This document shows positions 59,576 to 64,000 of a stretch of 64,000 nucleotides of DNA, piece by piece. The DNA lies in NCBI GenBank assembly GCA_024434165.1, contig QMIW01000007.1:1-64000 (forward strand), in the 5' to 3' direction. The notes beneath the pieces are model-generated. The model was not told the DNA's origin, did no database searches, and saw nothing but the letters and a program-made list of their open reading frames with translations. This DNA is from Chloroflexota bacterium (GTDB taxonomy: Bacteria > Chloroflexota > Anaerolineae > Anaerolineales > Villigracilaceae). Within the stretch, counting starts at the first letter, position 1; each line of letters begins with the position of its first letter. Both the position numbers and the translations under genes were made by a program.

Positions 59576-60802
59576 ATGATGTCCAATACGCGTAAAACAT
59601 TGCTGAAGATGATGTCCGCCGCGCTCGTCGCGGCTGTCCTCTTCCAGAAAACCGAACCAGTTCTGGGTCAGGAAGGAATCGTGGTGGAGTCGCCCCAGGC
59701 GGTGGCGGACTTTGGAACGTCCATCACATTCACGGCGAAGATCAAAGCGCCGCTTCCCATCCAACAGGTATCGCTGCTGTTCCGCGGCGTGAATGAGACG
59801 ACCACGCGCGTGGAACCTTTGCCCGTTTCGGAAGACGGGCTGGTGAATTTCATCTACGATGCGTCGGCGAACGCCTTTCCGCCCTTCAGTTGGATCGTGT
59901 TCTGGTTCCAGGCGACCCTCAGCGACGGCAAGACCTACACCAGCGACGCCATCAAGTTTCAATACCGCGACGACCGTTTTCCTTGGCGGCAGATCAGCCA
60001 GGCGAATGTGACCATCAACTGGTACGCGGGCGATGACGCCTTTGCCGCCGCCGCCATGGACGCGGCGGGCGCGGGCTTGCTTGAGATGAAGGATTTCATC
60101 CCCATCTCGCTCAGCGAACCCATCGAGATTTACATCTATTCGAACGTCAACGATTTGCAGGATACGCTGCTGCTCGGCGGACGCAATTGGGCGGGCGGGC
60201 ATGCACACGCAGACCTCGGCGTGGTGCTGGTTGCGATACCGCCCGGCGTGAGTCAGTTCAGCGAGATGGAAACCAAAATTCCGCACGAACTGGCGCATGT
60301 GATGCTGTACCGTGCGCTGGGCGACCTGTACGACAAGCAGCCCGCCTGGTTGATCGAGGGCATCGCTTCGATGGTGGAACTGTACCCGAACCCGGATTAT
60401 GCGCACGCGCTGGAGATTGCCAGCGAAAACGATACGCTGATTCCCTTCACGGAACTCTCCGCCTCCTTCCCCGCCGATTCAGGATCAGCGTTTCTGGCGT
60501 ATGCCCAGTCCAAATCGTTCGTCACCTACATCCGCGATTCGTACGGCACATCCGGCCTGGAGCGGTTGATTAAGGCATACGGCGAGGGCTTCAGTCCCGA
60601 ACTTGGTGCCACGCAGGCGCTTGGTATTTCGCTCAGCCAGGCAGACCAGCGCTGGCGCGAAACCGTGCTCGGACAGAACGTGGGCGGCGTCGCATTCCGA
60701 AACCTCCTGCCGTTTTTGCTGCTGCTGGCGCTTGTCCTGCTTGTGCCGCTGTGGGGTGCGATTGACCTGTTGAGGCAAAGGAGCAGGCGGTCCAATGGAT
60801 AA
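59576..60802 (+). CDS. Membrane-anchored gluzincin metallopeptidase
   Basis: A 408-residue protein: signal peptide (about 1-32), an extracytoplasmic N-domain of beta-sandwich type (33-145), a peptidase domain with zinc motif HELAH (237-241) and the downstream ligand Glu261 in PAWLIEGIA, and one C-terminal membrane helix (about 375-396) with a basic tail. This is the MA/gluzincin arrangement (peptidase_MA-like), with its active site outside the cell. Target proteins unknown. The stop overlaps the acylphosphatase start by eight bases. Confidence 0.85.
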   Translation: MMSNTRKTLLKMMSAALVAAVLFQKTEPVLGQEGIVVESPQAVADFGTSITFTAKIKAPLPIQQVSLLFRGVNETTTRVEPLPVSEDGLVNFIYDASANAFPPFSWIVFWFQATLSDGKTYTSDAIKFQYRDDRFPWRQISQANVTINWYAGDDAFAAAAMDAAGAGLLEMKDFIPISLSEPIEIYIYSNVNDLQDTLLLGGRNWAGGHAHADLGVVLVAIPPGVSQFSEMETKIPHELAHVMLYRALGDLYDKQPAWLIEGIASMVELYPNPDYAHALEIASENDTLIPFTELSASFPADSGSAFLAYAQSKSFVTYIRDSYGTSGLERLIKAYGEGFSPELGATQALGISLSQADQRWRETVLGQNVGGVAFRNLLPFLLLLALVLLVPLWGAIDLLRQRSRRSNG

Positions 60803-61094
60803 CAACCCCGGTGAAATCGTCCGTGTGCATGTCTGGGTCAAGGGGCGTGTGCAGGGGGTTGGCTTCCGCGCGCACGTGGAATATTACGCCGGTCAGATCG
60901 GGGTGAGCGGCTGGGTGCGCAACGTTGGCTCCGACACGGTGGAAGCAGCCGCCGAAGGGACGCGCGCGCAGATCGAACGCTTCATCGAGATGATGAAAAC
61001 GGGTCCGCGCATGTCGCGGGTGGATGAGACGCGAATCGAGTACGAAGAGGTAACGGGGGAGTTTTCAGGTTTTGGCGTGAAGAGAAGTTTGTGA
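60795..61094 (+). CDS. acyP: Acylphosphatase
   Basis: A 99-residue enzyme that hydrolyses acyl phosphates. The phosphate loop KGRVQGVGFR has the catalytic Arg25, and VSGWVRN supplies the catalytic Asn43; the ending SGFGVKRSL is near standard. Length and both catalytic residues fit exactly. It overlaps the metallopeptidase by eight bases, so it is translated as part of the same message. Confidence 0.95.
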   Translation: MDNNPGEIVRVHVWVKGRVQGVGFRAHVEYYAGQIGVSGWVRNVGSDTVEAAAEGTRAQIERFIEMMKTGPRMSRVDETRIEYEEVTGEFSGFGVKRSL

Positions 61095-61133
61095 ATGAAG
61101 GCTGAAACATGAATTGCGTTTCCCCCTTGCCGT

Positions 61134-61841
61134 TTATGTAAACCCCAGCCCTCGTTCCTTCAACGACACCCATTTTCCCTGACCGATCACCAGATGGTCC
61201 AGCACTTCGATATCCAGCAATTTGCCCGCCTGCACTATCGCGCGCGTTACGGCGGCATCGTCGGGGCTGGGGGTTGGGTCGCCGCTGGGGTGATTGTGCG
61301 TGACGATGATCGCCGATGCGTTGGCGCGAATCGCCTCTTTGAACAATTCCCCCACCCGCACCTGCGAAGAATTGACCGAGCCTTTGTAAACTTCGACGAT
61401 TGCCTGCACGCGGTTGCGCCGGTCCAGGAGAATCACACGCAAGTGCTCCTGCTCCAAAGCGGACATGTCGTACTGCACGAGCGCCGCGGCATCCGCCGGG
61501 CTGTTGACGGCAAGTTTCTCCTCCGGCGATTCAATCGTCAGCCTTCTGCCCAATTCGATTGCCGCCTTGATCTGCGCGGCTTTGGCTTCGCCCATTCCAT
61601 GCTGTTTCATCAATTCCTTGAACGGCGCGCGGTGCAGCCCGCGCAAGCCGCCGAATTTCTGCAGCAGGCGCTGACCCACCTGGACTGCATTCTCGCCCTG
61701 CACGCCCACACGCAGGAGGATCGCCAGCAATTCGGCATTCGTCAACGCCTGTGGACCCAGCGAAGCCAGCCGCTCGCGCGGGCGGTCTGATTCATGCAAA
61801 TCCGAGATTCGGTAGACGGGTTTGAGGTTGGGTTCGGTCAA
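61134..61841 (-). CDS. radC: RadC/JAB-domain DNA-repair-associated protein
   Basis: A 235-residue RadC-family protein. N-terminal UPF0758 region (RPRERLASLGPQALTNAELLAILLRVG), a helix-hairpin-helix-like section (HGMGEAKAAQIKAAIELGRR), and a JAMM metalloprotease-like domain with HNHPSGDPTPSPDD. No ATG exists in a suitable position; TTG at 61841 with GGGAG eight bases upstream is the best start. RadC's role is still unclear (recombination or stress). Confidence 0.9.
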   Translation of the reverse strand: MTEPNLKPVYRISDLHESDRPRERLASLGPQALTNAELLAILLRVGVQGENAVQVGQRLLQKFGGLRGLHRAPFKELMKQHGMGEAKAAQIKAAIELGRRLTIESPEEKLAVNSPADAAALVQYDMSALEQEHLRVILLDRRNRVQAIVEVYKGSVNSSQVRVGELFKEAIRANASAIIVTHNHPSGDPTPSPDDAAVTRAIVQAGKLLDIEVLDHLVIGQGKWVSLKERGLGFT

Positions 61842-61986
61842 GGTGCATCTCCCTGGGGATGGATTGGCATATTTTACAACCGTTTTCCATGACCGTGAAC
61901 CAGGCACTGAATAAAAGCGGGAGCGTTTATGCAGGAGAACCAATGAAAAAAGAGACCGGGTTCGGTCTCTTTGATGGGAAGCGCGG
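61842..61986. other. Intergenic 145 bp before radC
   Basis: Holds the terminator of the operon to the right (61946-61972), and presumably the - strand radC promoter; no clear hexamers were seen. Confidence 0.4.
61946..61972 (-). terminator. Rho-independent terminator after the Thr/Pro-rich protein gene
   Basis: AAAGAGACCG (61949-61958) and CGGTCTCTTT (61963-61972) form a perfect 10-bp stem with a 4-base loop; read on the - strand it ends in a T-run (TTTTTT, 61946-61951). It lies 15 bases after the stop at 61987. Confidence 0.85.
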
Positions 61987-63066
61987 TCACAATCCTGTAA
62001 GCGTGACGGCGTCAATTTGGGCGGGGTCCGCTCCGGGCGGGGAAATGATGATGATGTAATAATAGATATCCGGCGGCGGCATGCTGGGCGCATTGTCCAC
62101 GTCAATCAAAATGCCGGTTTCATAGGGACCAATCAGAATCCCCGGCGGAATTTGCCGGTTGTCACACTCGTCAGAACAATTAGTAACCGGCAGGAGCGGG
62201 TAGTCCACGTTCGTATTGGTATCACGGTTGTTGTCGCCCCAATTGAGGACCTGGTAATAGTAATTGAAACCATCCGAAAGGTCCGAATCGGGAATCACGC
62301 CGATGATGATCTGATCCAGGTAAACCGTACTATCTATGGGATTGAAATATTCATAGAAGATGATTTCGGCGTCGCCGAAATTGGCGTCTGGAATGGTGGT
62401 GTCTATGATGCCGATATCCAATATGGTGTAACTGCCCGGCGGTAAATCGGCGGGGGTGTCATCCGGCGTTCCCCCAATCTCACCCGGCGGGGGCACTTCA
62501 GGATAAGGGGGCGGTGTGGAGGGATACCCCGTCGGTGTGGCGGTGGGGGTGTTGGTTGGAACGTTTGTTTGGGTGGGCGGATTGGTTGAAGTTGAAGTGG
62601 GCGGGGGGACGGGAGTGGCGGTGTTTTCTTCGGGCACTTCCTCAGTAGGTGTGCGCGAAGGAATGCTGATGATGGGCGTGGGGGTGGGAGGAACGGCGTT
62701 GGTCGCTGTGCCGGTTGCCGGCGCGGGCGGCGTGGTGGGAATGGAAGTAGGCACCGACGAGGTCGGGGTGGGCGTTGCCGGGTTGATAATGATAAACGGC
62801 GGGAAGGAAATCTCACCGCCGGGGGTGAGGTAACTTTCCGCCCATGCCATGGGCGTCAGAATCTGCGGCAGGATCGGTTGAAAGAAGGAGATCGGTTTTG
62901 GGGAGGTCGTATTTGGGTCCAGGTTGGAGCGCATGTTCCCAAACAGGCTCCAATTTGGCGCGACGCGAATGGCAATCTGCGCCACAATGATGAGCAGCAG
63001 AATACCAATCGGAATGATAAATATGATCAAACCCCAGTCACGGCGTTCTTTTTTCGATGAATTCAT
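61987..63066 (-). CDS. Membrane-anchored Thr/Pro-rich protein with C-terminal beta domain
   Basis: A 359-residue protein I cannot assign. A cytoplasmic basic start (SSKKERRDW), one membrane helix (about 12-34), a 100-residue Pro/Thr/Ser-rich stalk (about 92-190, many TPT and PPT units), and a C-terminal domain of acidic and aromatic beta-type sequence (about 215-359) with two cysteines close together (NCSDEC). Type II topology: stalk and domain outside. It overlaps the histidine kinase stop by ATGA, so the two are co-expressed; it may be a surface sensor or adhesin part of that system. Confidence 0.75.
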   Translation of the reverse strand: MNSSKKERRDWGLIIFIIPIGILLLIIVAQIAIRVAPNWSLFGNMRSNLDPNTTSPKPISFFQPILPQILTPMAWAESYLTPGGEISFPPFIIINPATPTPTSSVPTSIPTTPPAPATGTATNAVPPTPTPIISIPSRTPTEEVPEENTATPVPPPTSTSTNPPTQTNVPTNTPTATPTGYPSTPPPYPEVPPPGEIGGTPDDTPADLPPGSYTILDIGIIDTTIPDANFGDAEIIFYEYFNPIDSTVYLDQIIIGVIPDSDLSDGFNYYYQVLNWGDNNRDTNTNVDYPLLPVTNCSDECDNRQIPPGILIGPYETGILIDVDNAPSMPPPDIYYYIIIISPPGADPAQIDAVTLTGL

Positions 63067-64000
63067 GCCTCCCCCTCACCCGGGTGCTGTACCGGCAATG
63101 AAACGATGAATTTGCTTCCCGGGAAATTTTCTTCGTCATGACCCGGACTCTCCACCCAGATCCTGCCGCCATGCGCCTGGACGATCCCCCGCGCAATGGC
63201 AAGTCCCAGCCCGGGTCCGCCGCCCTTGAATTTTGTCTTCCCCGATGAATGCAGCAGGACCTCGCCGGTTTGGTGGAATTTTTCGAAGATCGCATCCTTC
63301 ATTGACGGGTCAACGCCGATGCCCGTATCGCAGACGGCAACCTCCACCTGCGGGGGCTCGTTTCCGTTCAAAAACCTGCCGCTGACCGTAATGTGACCGC
63401 CGTCCGGCGTGTATTTGATGGCGTTCATAATCAGGTGATAGAAGACCTTTTGCATCTGGTCGGCGTCCACCGAAACCGGCGGGAGTTGTTTCAATCCCTC
63501 CGTTTCAAATTTTATCTTTCGTTCCCTGAACGCCTGCTTGAATTCCTTTTGGACCTTCTGGATGATTTGCTCGATCTCCAGCGTAACCTTCTTGAGGATC
63601 AGGGAGTCGCTGTCAATGCGGGAGACATCCAGCATGCTGTCCACCACGTCCGACATGCGTTCGGCGCCTTCGATGATTCCATGCGCCAGGCTGTACAGTT
63701 CCGGGCTGCTCCTGGTGTCCTGTTCCAGGAGTTGGGAATACCCCATGATCAAGGTCAACGGCGTTCTCAATTCGTGCGCTGAAATCTGAATGAAATTGGT
63801 CTTTGTTTTATCTATCTGTTTCAGCGTTTGGTTCATCTGCTCCAATGTCTGGTTCATTTGCTCCAGCTGCAATGTACGCTCCTGGAGGCGGGCGGTCATC
63901 TCGTCGAACGTATGGGCAAGCGTACCGATCTCATCCTTCGCGCGGATGCCGGTCCTGCGATTAAGGTCGCCGCCCGCAATCGCCTGCGACGTGCGCACCA
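63063..64000 (-). CDS. Sensor histidine kinase, 5' part outside the window
   Basis: The visible 312 C-terminal residues are a HAMP domain end (SQAIAGGDLNRRTGIRAKDEIGTLAHTFDEM), a coiled coil with a short repeated unit (LEQMNQT twice, then LKQIDKT), the dimerisation/His box ISAHELRTPLTLIMGYSQ, and an HATPase domain with N box NAIKYTPDG, G1 DTGIGV and G2 GPGLGLAIARG. All catalytic motifs are intact. The frame is open to the window edge, so sensing and membrane parts lie beyond. No response regulator is beside it in the window. Confidence 0.92.
   Translation of the reverse strand, partial: VRTSQAIAGGDLNRRTGIRAKDEIGTLAHTFDEMTARLQERTLQLEQMNQTLEQMNQTLKQIDKTKTNFIQISAHELRTPLTLIMGYSQLLEQDTRSSPELYSLAHGIIEGAERMSDVVDSMLDVSRIDSDSLILKKVTLEIEQIIQKVQKEFKQAFRERKIKFETEGLKQLPPVSVDADQMQKVFYHLIMNAIKYTPDGGHITVSGRFLNGNEPPQVEVAVCDTGIGVDPSMKDAIFEKFHQTGEVLLHSSGKTKFKGGGPGLGLAIARGIVQAHGGRIWVESPGHDEENFPGSKFIVSLPVQHPGEGEA

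Overview
The window reads as a chromosomal segment of an Anaerolineae-type Chloroflexota bacterium. This is inferred from protein style only: ba3-like CuA oxidase, cytochrome b/ferredoxin fusion, transporter-HEAT-cNMP fusion, Thr/Pro-rich secreted proteins and GGTATAAT/GGTAGAAT-like promoters; no rRNA or other marker gene is present. Genes are dense and often overlap by ATGA or TAATG. I see no tRNA, rRNA, CRISPR array, transposase or prophage gene.

Region 1 (1-9.1 kb, mostly + strand) is respiratory. After a gene-free stretch with repeats come a 52-residue membrane protein, a CuA-bearing oxidase subunit II, a heme-copper subunit I whose cross-linked tyrosine position is glutamine (suggesting NO rather than O2 reduction), a SafE/TauE-like membrane protein, a copper-type P1B ATPase, and a large cytochrome b fused to a 2[4Fe-4S] ferredoxin. 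A convergent small membrane protein and a strong hairpin close the block.

Region 2 (9.2-12.6 kb, +) holds two tandem paralogous secreted beta-helix proteins, probably polysaccharide-active.

Region 3 (12.5-45.8 kb, all - strand) is one 33-kb cell-surface polysaccharide locus of 31 genes, read from about 45.8 kb downwards. It encodes a Wzz/BY-kinase-like protein with an altered P-loop, a priming sugar-phosphate transferase, Wzy-like polymerase, Wzx-like flippase, six glycosyltransferases, an AlgD-type GDP-mannose dehydrogenase, a WbpB-WbpD-WbpE-like diamino-uronate module, an RfbF-RfbG-RfbC plus aminotransferase plus formyltransferase module (predicted N-formylated amino sugar), two sulfotransferase-like proteins, two FemAB-like acyltransferases, a phosphodiesterase-like protein, and a distal module of three methyltransferases, a TRAM-less MiaB-like radical SAM enzyme, an ATP-grasp ligase and a deacetylase. 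A PhoB-like response regulator lies just upstream (46.1-46.8 kb, -).

Region 4 (47-61.1 kb, +) is mixed: an orphan sugar-binding lipoprotein, a methyltransferase, a Cache-HAMP receptor next to a 1189-residue transporter-HEAT-cyclic-nucleotide-domain fusion, a YfcC-type transporter, a family-4-like uracil-DNA glycosylase without iron-sulfur cysteines, MiaB, an AEC-type transporter, a membrane metallopeptidase and acylphosphatase. Region 5 (61.1-64 kb, -) has RadC, a Thr/Pro-rich membrane-anchored protein with a clear terminator, and the 3' part of a sensor histidine kinase that runs off the right edge.
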